Below, piece by piece: positions 1-5,813 of a DNA stretch of 6,783 bases (positions are counted from its first letter, which is position 1; the number at the start of each line of letters is the position of its first letter). Below the pieces are notes generated by a model, which worked only from the letters and a program-made list of their open reading frames with translations, ran no database searches and was not told the origin of the DNA. This DNA comes from JBAUHN01 sp049680295 (GTDB taxonomy: Bacteria; Pseudomonadota; Alphaproteobacteria; Rhodobacterales; Rhodobacteraceae), in NCBI GenBank assembly GCA_049680295.1, contig JBAUHN010000382.1, positions 1-6,783 on the forward strand. Reading direction: 5' to 3'. The position numbers and the translations under genes were made by a program.

Positions 1-385
1 CTTCCTGGGTCAGCGCAAAAGGCAAAACACCGTGCGGTTTGATGCGGCGCTGAACACCGGTATCGACGACAACGGGCGTCGCGCAAAACGGGCATTCGGC
101 GGCGTGAACGCTTGGGTCAAATTCGACTTCTGCTGCACAATTGGGGCATTTCGATATCCGCGTCTCGACCACTTCGGCCTGCGCCAAAACACCCGATACT
201 GCCGAACGGTAATCTTGTTCCTTGATGGATTTGGCGCGACCCTGACCTTGCCCCAAAGGTTCGGCATTTCCGCAATGATCACACAGCAAATCCTGACTGG
301 CCGGTTCAAACCGCAGGTCTGATCCGCAGGCATCGCAGGGAAAGTGATGTTCGGCCAAGGGGGTGGCCGGTTCTTGGGTGCGCAT
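1..385 (-). CDS. Tandem zinc-ribbon protein, YdjG-like (TFIIB-type zinc ribbon), 3' end outside window
   Basis: Translating the minus strand from ATG at 385 gives 128 codons with no stop, running off the left edge. Two CxxC...CxxC units are visible: C17/C20 with C35/C38 (CDAC, CDHC) and C80/C83 with C98/C101 (CPNC, CPFC). The spacing suits two zinc-binding ribbons. The following stretch, KPHGVLPFAL near residues 116-124, resembles the segment after the ribbons in proteins annotated as TFIIB-type zinc-ribbon proteins or, loosely, as PriA-like; full members are usually about 350 residues and end in membrane segments, as Bacillus YdjG does. It follows the SPFH gene by 69 bases, the YdjI/YdjG pairing. 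There is no strong ribosome binding site, only a weak CCGGG, so translation may depend on upstream genes. A helicase role is not supported, as no helicase motif is visible. The family call is fairly secure; the function is unknown. Confidence 0.8.
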   Translation of the reverse strand, partial: MRTQEPATPLAEHHFPCDACGSDLRFEPASQDLLCDHCGNAEPLGQGQGRAKSIKEQDYRSAVSGVLAQAEVVETRISKCPNCAAEVEFDPSVHAAECPFCATPVVVDTGVQRRIKPHGVLPFALTQE

Positions 386-454
386 TGCGTTGTGTTAGCC
401 CGGATTTTCGAAACTTGTAATAAGCGAATGGCGGCGGGGCAGTCTGGCAGGTGA

Positions 455-1570
455 TTAGCCGGGCGGCGGAGGTGGTGATACCGTGAAGAGTTGCGCCAGT
501 TCCACAACGTCCTCGGCTCTGATCCAGCCATCCTGACCGGGTGTCCAGACATAGGTGTCGCGCGTCAATGCGCCGTCCGCTGCCATGCGCCCCAATGCGG
601 CTTTGGACAGCGGGCCTTTGGTGCCGCCATCTTCGACAATGTGCCAGACATGTTCAACCGGGGGCGGGGGCGGCGGCAAATGCTGAACATGCGGTGCGGC
701 GGCAGCACGCGGCCCCCAAGGGCCGGCTTGTGCGGCGGCGGCCTGACCGATTTGCATGCCCAATCCTGCGCCCAGTCCCGCCTGAATGGCGCCTGCACCG
801 GCACCATCGCGGCCCAATGCCTCGGCTGCCTGAAACTGCATGTATTCGCCCAGATCACCAATCACCCCCATCGAAGACCGCTTGTCCAGCACCGCCTCGA
901 CCGCGGGCGGTAGCGATATGTTTTCGATATAAAGCTCGGGCAGCGACAGCCCGTATTCCGCCAGCTGGCCGGTAATCTCGCGCACAATCAGGTGGCTGAG
1001 CTCGCGGGTGTTGGCGGCCATATCGAGCACCGGAATATTGGCGCGCGCCAAAGTGCGCGAAAATTCCTGCACGATGATATTGCGGATTTGATAGCTGATC
1101 TCATCCATGGTGAATTCGCCGTCGGTGCCAACGACTTCCACCAGAAACTTTGCCGGATCAGACACTTTGACCGAATATGTGCCATAGCTGCGCAAACGGA
1201 CCGGACCAAATTCAGGATCACGGCAGATGATCGGGTTTTTAGTGCCCCATTTCAGATCATTGAAGCGGGTTGTGTTGACGAAATAAATCTCGGATTTGAA
1301 CGGGCTTTTGAACCCGTGATCCCAATGATTTAGCGTCGTCAGAATCGGCATGTTGTTGGTCTCAAGCATATAAAGACCGGGGGTAAAGACATCGGCCAAT
1401 TGCCCTTCATGGACAAACACCGCCGCCTGACCTTCCCGCACGGTCAGCTTGGCACCGTATTTGATTTCGTGGTCTTCACGCTCAAACCGCCAGACCATCG
1501 TGTCGCGCGTATCATCCGTCCAGTGAATGACGTCGATAAATTCGCCGGTCAGAAAATCAAAGATACCCAT
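455..1570 (-). CDS. SPFH-domain protein (YdjI-like, COG4260 'virion core protein' type) with C-terminal GYF_2 domain
   Basis: This 371-residue protein begins MGIFDFLTGEFIDVI and carries the family's conserved blocks, including GLYML...TNNMP (65-74), DLKWGTKNPI (105-114) and RDPEFGPVRLRSYG (117-130). The SPFH (stomatin/prohibitin/flotillin/HflK) region covers about residues 40-230. An Ala/Gly-rich segment (about 255-292) and six prolines (299-304) lead to a GYF_2-like domain at about 308-360, with W309, G319-P320, V341-W342, G345 and W349. The tail ends in five prolines. There is no signal peptide or membrane helix, so it should be a cytoplasmic protein that oligomerises at the membrane. In Bacillus the homologue YdjI helps bring a PspA protein to the membrane. 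AGGA lies eight bases before the ATG. It sits 48 bases after the DUF2927 gene. Bacillus YdjI, as I recall it, ends in a zinc-binding segment instead of GYF_2. The family call is strong; the role is inferred. Confidence 0.9.
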   Translation of the reverse strand: MGIFDFLTGEFIDVIHWTDDTRDTMVWRFEREDHEIKYGAKLTVREGQAAVFVHEGQLADVFTPGLYMLETNNMPILTTLNHWDHGFKSPFKSEIYFVNTTRFNDLKWGTKNPIICRDPEFGPVRLRSYGTYSVKVSDPAKFLVEVVGTDGEFTMDEISYQIRNIIVQEFSRTLARANIPVLDMAANTRELSHLIVREITGQLAEYGLSLPELYIENISLPPAVEAVLDKRSSMGVIGDLGEYMQFQAAEALGRDGAGAGAIQAGLGAGLGMQIGQAAAAQAGPWGPRAAAAPHVQHLPPPPPPVEHVWHIVEDGGTKGPLSKAALGRMAADGALTRDTYVWTPGQDGWIRAEDVVELAQLFTVSPPPPPG

Positions 1571-1618
1571 TGTGTGCGTCCTATTCTGGTCAATTCGTAT
1601 GGTGCCGGTTTGCGGCCG

Positions 1619-2572
1619 TTACTTCAATTCTTTTGCAATTGTGCGGAGGATGGGCGCCGCGCCTTCCGCGCTCATCCCCGGTTTCAGGCGCCGATCATAT
1701 AGCATTTTCAACAGCAACTCATCATGATCTGTCAAAAGCGCGAATTCATCATCGTCGTTAAAGATGGAGGGGCGCGCATCGGGGCTGTCATTGGCCAGCC
1801 CCAACCCTTGCGCCAATTCTTCGTGGATGCAGGCAAGCCGCAACAGATCGGGGTTTTCGGCGCGGATGATGGCAAAGGCAGCAGTGTAGGTACTGGCATC
1901 AGAAGCCGAAGGATAGGCCGATACCAGACAGTAGGTGTCACGCCGCAAATCGCGCAGGGCATTCAGACTGCGCGGACTGATACCGGGCAGCAGTGTTGGA
2001 ATTTGATCCAGCAATTCGCCGCGGTCGTCTTCGCCTGCAATAATGACCAGAAAATTTGGCTTACCGCTGGTGGTGATCGGATGACCGGTCAGCCGCGACA
2101 GGCGGCTTGCATATTGGCGCACGGCCGATTCATCGGCTTTTTGCAAAGACGGCGGCACAGAGGCGCCAAAGATCACCTCCATACGCACCGGTGCCTTCCA
2201 GCGCCGCAACGGGCTTTTGCCGCCCCGACCTGACAGGTTTTCATTGTATTCGTTGTAAAACACGATGTCGGTGAAATTACGCGCCAGCATGTCGGCAGTG
2301 ACCGGCGTATCAGGCCCGCCACCATCCTGGCGCAGCAAGCCCTGGTTCAGCTGTGCGGTCTGCACCTGCACCAGATAGCTGCGCAGGGCGGCGCTTTCGG
2401 TTGAGGTCGGCCTGACCCCCGATCCCGGTGCTGGCAAAGATGCAGGCCGCGCCTGAGGCGTCAAAACCGGTTGTACCGGCAAGGGCAGATCACAGGCCAC
2501 AAGGCCCAGCAGTGCAGCAAATGTTATGCCGCGACAAAAGGTGACAGCTGTGATTTGGCCCCTTCGTTTCAT
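1619..2572 (-). CDS. DUF2927-family lipoprotein, possible zincin-like fold
   Basis: This 317-residue protein starts with a basic n-region (MKRR), a hydrophobic stretch (about 15-26) and a lipobox LVAC, which puts the lipidated cysteine at 27 with Asp at +2. A proline-rich linker (about 29-55) follows. The C-terminal half holds the block I associate with DUF2927: CIHEELAQGLGLAND at 248-262, then SIFNDDDEF (269-277) and LYDRRLKPGM (291-300). HEE...Q at 250-255 resembles the HExxH zinc motif of metallopeptidases, but glutamine replaces the second histidine, so activity is uncertain. It should be exported and tethered to a membrane; Asp+2 is an inner-membrane retention signal in enterobacteria, and whether that rule holds here is unknown. 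The ATG lies six bases after the telA stop with no clear ribosome binding site, which suggests translational coupling. It would be the only periplasmic partner in this operon. The family call is good; the function is unknown. Confidence 0.85.
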   Translation of the reverse strand: MKRRGQITAVTFCRGITFAALLGLVACDLPLPVQPVLTPQARPASLPAPGSGVRPTSTESAALRSYLVQVQTAQLNQGLLRQDGGGPDTPVTADMLARNFTDIVFYNEYNENLSGRGGKSPLRRWKAPVRMEVIFGASVPPSLQKADESAVRQYASRLSRLTGHPITTSGKPNFLVIIAGEDDRGELLDQIPTLLPGISPRSLNALRDLRRDTYCLVSAYPSASDASTYTAAFAIIRAENPDLLRLACIHEELAQGLGLANDSPDARPSIFNDDDEFALLTDHDELLLKMLYDRRLKPGMSAEGAAPILRTIAKELK

Positions 2573-2578
2573 GTCCGA

Positions 2579-3775
2579 TCAGGCGGGCAGAGCCGTGCCA
2601 GACGCGTCACCCACGCCATCCTTGCGCGCTTTGGCCGCGGCCAATGTATCGCGCAAACGGGTCTCCATCTCTTTCAATTCGACCTCGGCGGCGGCGCGTT
2701 TGGCTTTGCCTTCGTCGGCGATTTGCAGCGATTCTTGTATCGTGCCTATCAGGTCTGCATTCGCCTGTTTGACCGCTTCGATATCGAACACGCCACGTTC
2801 CATTTCCTGACGAATGATCTTATTGCTGTCGCGCAGGTTCTTCGCGTTTGACGTCAGCAATTCGTTGGTCAGATCATTGGCGTCGCGCACCGCTACCGCC
2901 GCTTCGGCGCTGCGCTGGATGGTGACGGCCTGCGCCAGTTGGGTTTCCCACAACGGCACCGTGTTCACGAGGGTCGAGTTGATCTTGGTCACCAGACTTT
3001 TGTCGTTTTCCTGCACCAATCGGATTGACGGCAACGACTGCATTGTCACCTGACGGGTCAGTTTCAGATCATGCACCCGGCGTTCCAGATCATCGCGCGC
3101 AGCCCGCATATCGCGCAATTCCTGCGCCACCATAACCTGATTTTTCTCCGCCGCCGCTTTCAGCGATTTATCCTTGGCCGGAATGGTCTTTTTGTCCAGA
3201 ACGCTTAGCTTTTCTTCGCCTGCGGCGATATAAAGCGCCAGTTCGTCGTAAAACTGCAGCGTCTTTTCATAAAGCTTGTCCAGCGACTTGATGTCTTTCA
3301 ACAGCGTGTGCTCATGACCCAGCAGATCATCGGTGATCTTGTCGATCTGCCCCTGGACCTTTTCAAATTTGGCGGTGAATTTCGCGAAAGGAGCCGTGCG
3401 CCCCAACAGTTTTTCCCACCAGCTCAGCTTGCGACGTACATCCAGTTCCGAGACCGAAAACCCGCGAATGGTCGTGACGATATTGCGCAGGGAATCGCCT
3501 GCAGGGCCAACATCTTTGTTGCGCACATCTGCCAACATGGCCTGGCTGATTTCTTGCAGTTCTGCCTGGGCAGAGGATCCAAAGGCGACGATGGAATTGG
3601 TGTTTTCCATATCAATTTCGTCCATCCGCTTGCGGATTTCCGCGCTGACCGGTGCGTCGGCTTTGGCCAATGGCACGATGTCGGTTGCAGGTGCGGGTTC
3701 GGGCAAAACAACGGCCGTTACTTCCTTGACCATGGCCAGCGATTGCGTAGCTTTTTCTTGGGTAGATTCAGACAT
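2579..3775 (-). CDS. telA: TelA/KlaA-family toxic anion resistance protein
   Basis: This 398-residue protein matches the TelA family in length and in its hallmark blocks: QVTMQSLPSIRLVQEND at 242-258, KINSTLVNTVPLWETQL at 264-280, and further on LLTSNAKNLRDSNKIIRQEM. Most of it is charged and predicted helical or coiled coil (about 130-240 and 290-385), with no signal peptide or membrane helix, so it should be cytoplasmic. The N-terminal 45 residues are Ala/Pro-rich and probably disordered. TelA proteins are named for plasmid tellurite resistance (kilA/telA), and Bacillus has a chromosomal copy (YceH); the biochemical activity is not established. A clear AGGGGG lies eight bases before the ATG. 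The gene follows xpaC by 39 bases and nearly touches the DUF2927 gene. The xpaC-telA order is the familiar one, which supports a joint role in envelope or toxic-anion stress. The family call is very secure; tellurite as a substrate is not shown. Confidence 0.95.
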   Translation of the reverse strand: MSESTQEKATQSLAMVKEVTAVVLPEPAPATDIVPLAKADAPVSAEIRKRMDEIDMENTNSIVAFGSSAQAELQEISQAMLADVRNKDVGPAGDSLRNIVTTIRGFSVSELDVRRKLSWWEKLLGRTAPFAKFTAKFEKVQGQIDKITDDLLGHEHTLLKDIKSLDKLYEKTLQFYDELALYIAAGEEKLSVLDKKTIPAKDKSLKAAAEKNQVMVAQELRDMRAARDDLERRVHDLKLTRQVTMQSLPSIRLVQENDKSLVTKINSTLVNTVPLWETQLAQAVTIQRSAEAAVAVRDANDLTNELLTSNAKNLRDSNKIIRQEMERGVFDIEAVKQANADLIGTIQESLQIADEGKAKRAAAEVELKEMETRLRDTLAAAKARKDGVGDASGTALPA

Positions 3776-3814
3776 AGTTACAGCCCCCTCAGGTTGGATA
3801 TGATTGTGATGGCG

Positions 3815-4699
3815 TCAGTCAAGACGCACACCTTCGCGCATCAGACGTTCGCGCAGAACTTCGATTTCGACGTCAAGATCACTGCGGTCGTCCAGCAACA
3901 GTTTTTGGGTGCGCGCGGTGAAATTCTGGTCCAGATCTTCGAGCAATTGTGCATATTCAGCCCGCGCCTCGGCGCTGCGGGTGCGGCTATAAAGGTCGGC
4001 GAATTTGATCGTCGCATCCCGTGCACCGACCAAATAGACGCCCAGATATTTTCGCGCTGCCGTCAGATCACGTGGGTCTTCCTCGACCGAGCGGATCAAC
4101 GCGCGCGCGCTGGTTTGAAACTGCTCAAGCCGCTTTTCGAGACCCCGATCACCAGCACGCAGCAACGCTTCACTCATCGCGGCAAGATGTTTTTCTGCCT
4201 TGTCGACGACACGGGCGACACGGTCTTGCTGGTGGGTGTCGATCCCCTGCATCCCCTTGTTTTTCATCGGATCAAAACCAAAGGCGGCCATATGCAAACC
4301 CGCGGCAGCCGCCCCGTATAGCACGGGTGCCACCAGACCCGGATCATTGCGCCACGCTGCGATGGCGATGCCGATACCGGTCAGCACGGTCGAAAACAAC
4401 TTGCGCGGCAGGGCAGGGCGACGCGCAACTTTGCGGGCGTGATAGGCGGCCTCGGCTTGCAGGCCGCCGCGCAAAATCCATGCCGCCAAGGTCAGTATCG
4501 CCGCAGAAACAAGGGCTGCGACCAAAGACAGCGCGCCATCGTTGAGCGCCATAAACACCATCGGAATAGCCGGGATAAACAGGACATTGGCCCGCGCACC
4601 GACCGCGTCAACACGCGCGCCATCATAAGCACCGCGTGGCGCGGGGGCATCGCTGTCGTTTGGGTCGGGGCTGAATTTGCCGCCATAGCGTTTTGCCAT
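3815..4699 (-). CDS. xpaC: XpaC-family membrane protein (5-bromo-4-chloroindolyl phosphate hydrolysis protein)
   Basis: This 294-residue protein has a short polar N-terminus, four likely membrane segments (about 37-53, 57-77, 102-116 and 121-141) and a helical, charged cytoplasmic C-terminal domain (about 150-294). The ARKYLGVYL block (215-223) followed by a helical stretch into FADLYSRT (233-240) fits the XpaC domain, and its place directly before telA supports the call. The family name comes from a Bacillus gene linked to X-phosphate hydrolysis; no phosphatase motif is visible and enzymatic activity is doubtful. The likely role is a membrane partner of TelA. The ATG follows the stop of a 29-residue ORF by four bases. 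A seven-G run ends ten bases before the ATG and AGG lies three bases before it, so translation probably depends on coupling to the small ORF. The C-terminal domain is more diverged than TelA, so I am a little less sure of this gene. Confidence 0.87.
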   Translation of the reverse strand: MAKRYGGKFSPDPNDSDAPAPRGAYDGARVDAVGARANVLFIPAIPMVFMALNDGALSLVAALVSAAILTLAAWILRGGLQAEAAYHARKVARRPALPRKLFSTVLTGIGIAIAAWRNDPGLVAPVLYGAAAAGLHMAAFGFDPMKNKGMQGIDTHQQDRVARVVDKAEKHLAAMSEALLRAGDRGLEKRLEQFQTSARALIRSVEEDPRDLTAARKYLGVYLVGARDATIKFADLYSRTRSAEARAEYAQLLEDLDQNFTARTQKLLLDDRSDLDVEIEVLRERLMREGVRLD

Positions 4700-4703
4700 C
4701 TGC

Positions 4704-4793
4704 CTAAAGCCCCCCCAGCACGCCCGTAGTCACGCCGAACATCAGCGCGATCAGGACGGCAAAAGCGATTTTCTGGAACGCGGTTGGTGTCAT
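4704..4793 (-). CDS. 29-residue single-span membrane peptide at the head of the xpaC-telA operon
   Basis: ATG at 4793 opens a 29-codon frame ending in TAG at 4704-4706. The peptide begins MTPTAFQKIAF and continues as a hydrophobic helix (about residues 9-28) rich in Ala, Val, Leu and Gly, with one lysine at residue 8, so it looks like a single-span inner-membrane peptide with a very short N-terminus. GAGAAGG lies three bases before the ATG, a usable though close ribosome binding site. It is the first ORF after the predicted promoter, and its stop is four bases before the xpaC start, as expected of a translated, coupled leader gene. I recognise no named family. It might be a small subunit of the XpaC-TelA assembly or only a coupling leader. 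Its existence is likely but not certain from one sequence. Confidence 0.65.
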   Translation of the reverse strand: MTPTAFQKIAFAVLIALMFGVTTGVLGGL

Positions 4794-4827
4794 AGGCCTT
4801 CTCTGGGCGATAGCTGTCGGGTTGGTG

Positions 4828-4851
4828 AATTATCGCAGTATCGCGACAATT
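4828..4851. promoter_or_regulatory. 24-bp near-palindrome, candidate operator
   Basis: AATTATCGC (4828-4836) and GCGACAATT (4843-4851) are inverted copies that match at eight of nine positions, separated by six bases (AGTATC). The element fills the space between the predicted -35 and -10 and overlaps both hexamers, the position expected of a repressor site. The half-site core also appears as a tandem echo, TATCGCAG then TATCGCGA, from 4831. I do not recognise the motif as the site of a named regulator, and no regulator gene is present in the window. Confidence 0.45.
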
Positions 4852-4856
4852 CTCAA
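4829..4856 (-). promoter_or_regulatory. Predicted sigma70-type promoter of the xpaC-telA operon
   Basis: On the minus strand TTGAGA (4851-4856) and GATAAT (4829-4834) are separated by 16 bases. They match the TTGACA/TATAAT consensus at four and five of six positions. Transcription would start near 4822, giving a leader of about 30 bases before the small-peptide ATG at 4793. It lies in the 92-base gap after the TerC gene, so the operon can be read independently of terC. This is a pattern match only, and alphaproteobacterial promoters are often looser. Confidence 0.55.
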
Positions 4857-4871
4857 TAGGGTTGCGTGCGG

Positions 4872-4890
4872 GCTGACCGCCGCGATCAGC
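4872..4890 (-). other. Stem-loop at the terC stop codon
   Basis: GCTGATC (minus strand, 4890-4884) can pair with GGTCAGC (4878-4872) around a five-base GCGGC loop, giving a seven-pair stem with one G-U. The terC stop codon (4886-4888) lies inside the stem. No T-run follows, so it does not qualify as an intrinsic terminator; it might stabilise the 3' end of the mRNA or be chance. Confidence 0.25.
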
Positions 4891-5704
4891 GACGCGCGGC
4901 TGTGCGCCGTTCCGCGTTTAGTTTGCGGGTATAGCCGGATTGGATGATTTCGACCGCGACCAGAACCAACACACTGAAATAGAAGGTTGTTTTGGACATC
5001 GGGATGACTTCGTAGCCAAAGAACTTCAAGGCCAGCGTGTCGTCATGCATTGCATGTGCGGCCGCCTGACCGGCTTCGCCCAGCAAAACAACGCCGACGA
5101 TCAACAGAATAAACAGGCCCAACACTTCGTACATGCGGTTGGTTTCCAGAAATTGCGTCACTCGGTCGGCCAGCAACAACATCGCCAGACCGGACAGTAA
5201 GATCGCCGTGGCCAAGATCGGAAAGACATCCGTAATCGCGAGCGCCGACAGGACGGAATCAAACGAGAAAATGAGATTCATGAAAACGATCAGAATAACA
5301 ACCTGCGTCGCCGATTTGCCGGACTTCGCTGCAAGATCCGTGTCCAGATGCTCAATCGACAGCATGTGGCCAATTTCTTTGACGGCAGTGTAGATGATGA
5401 AAATCCCGCCGATGATAAAGACCAGCGTGGCGAAATTCACGCCGCCCTCCAGCACGCCGGTCCACTGAAAAACATGAAACGGTTCAGACAAGGCATCAAT
5501 CAGCTTGATCATCGCAAACAGCAGTACAACCCGCAAAGCGACGGCGATCAAAATACCCCATCTACGCACGGCCGACTGCAAAGCGACCGGCGCACGCTGA
5601 CTTTCGATGCTGATATAGAGCAGGTTGTCAAAGCCCAGAACCGCCTGCAAAAAGCAAAGCATAACGAGATTGCCGAGATTTGCGACGGTCAGAAGGTCGG
5701 CCAT
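4886..5704 (-). CDS. TerC-family integral membrane protein
   Basis: From the preferred ATG at 5704 this is a 272-residue protein with about seven membrane spans (near 11-29, 48-68, 92-108, 134-155, 158-180, 194-212 and 240-256). The two family acidic signatures are intact: LGFDN at 23-27 (Asp26) and FSFDSVLSAL at 146-155 (Asp149), buried in membrane segments as expected for metal coordination. TerC relatives include Alx of E. coli and the YkoY/YceF proteins of Bacillus, which are linked to manganese export and metalation of secreted enzymes; others belong to tellurite-resistance clusters. Substrate cannot be read from the sequence. The frame extends to a TTG at 5716, but GGGGA lies five bases before the ATG, so the shorter form is chosen. 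It lies 109 bases after rluB and 92 bases before the XpaC operon, same strand. I found no convincing promoter or manganese riboswitch in its leader. Confidence 0.92.
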   Translation of the reverse strand: MADLLTVANLGNLVMLCFLQAVLGFDNLLYISIESQRAPVALQSAVRRWGILIAVALRVVLLFAMIKLIDALSEPFHVFQWTGVLEGGVNFATLVFIIGGIFIIYTAVKEIGHMLSIEHLDTDLAAKSGKSATQVVILIVFMNLIFSFDSVLSALAITDVFPILATAILLSGLAMLLLADRVTQFLETNRMYEVLGLFILLIVGVVLLGEAGQAAAHAMHDDTLALKFFGYEVIPMSKTTFYFSVLVLVAVEIIQSGYTRKLNAERRTAARR

Positions 5705-5709
5705 AGTAT

Positions 5710-5714
5710 TCCCC
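5710..5714 (-). promoter_or_regulatory. Ribosome binding site that decides the terC start
   Basis: GGGGA on the minus strand lies five bases before the ATG at 5704, an ideal distance. The in-frame TTG at 5714-5716 overlaps this site and so would have no upstream site of its own, which argues against the four-residue longer protein. Confidence 0.7.
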
Positions 5715-5813
5715 AAAAAGTAGTGCTTGCGAAGTGACTTACCGCACGATTGATTTAATGTGAACCATAAGTCAGGGGGAAAACTGCCGGTGTTGCGTCA
5801 AATGGTGGCGCAA

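Noticed and set aside
10..552. Minus-strand 180-codon open frame across the SPFH 3' end and the zinc-ribbon gene
   Set aside because: It is out of frame with both real genes. The frame starting at 385 shows eight zinc-type cysteines in proper CxxC spacing, while this one shows no family pattern.
491..975. Plus-strand open frames antisense to the SPFH gene
   Set aside because: They are Arg/Pro/Cys-rich products typical of reverse reading through an Ala/Gly/Pro-rich coding segment and have no ribosome binding site.
1724..2233. Plus-strand 169-codon open frame antisense to the DUF2927 gene
   Set aside because: There is no recognisable domain, and it lies wholly inside a convincing gene on the other strand.
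3308..4321. Plus-strand 337-codon open frame antisense to telA and xpaC
   Set aside because: It spans two well-supported genes and the gap between them, its product shows no recognisable domain, and its composition fits a shadow of the opposite coding frame in GC-rich DNA.
5705..5813. Possible manganese (yybP-ykoY) riboswitch or rluB terminator before terC
   Set aside because: TerC genes are sometimes riboswitch-controlled, but I could not find the conserved paired elements. The TTGCG/CGCAA inverted pair at 5793-5813 is only five bases long and is not followed directly by a T-run.
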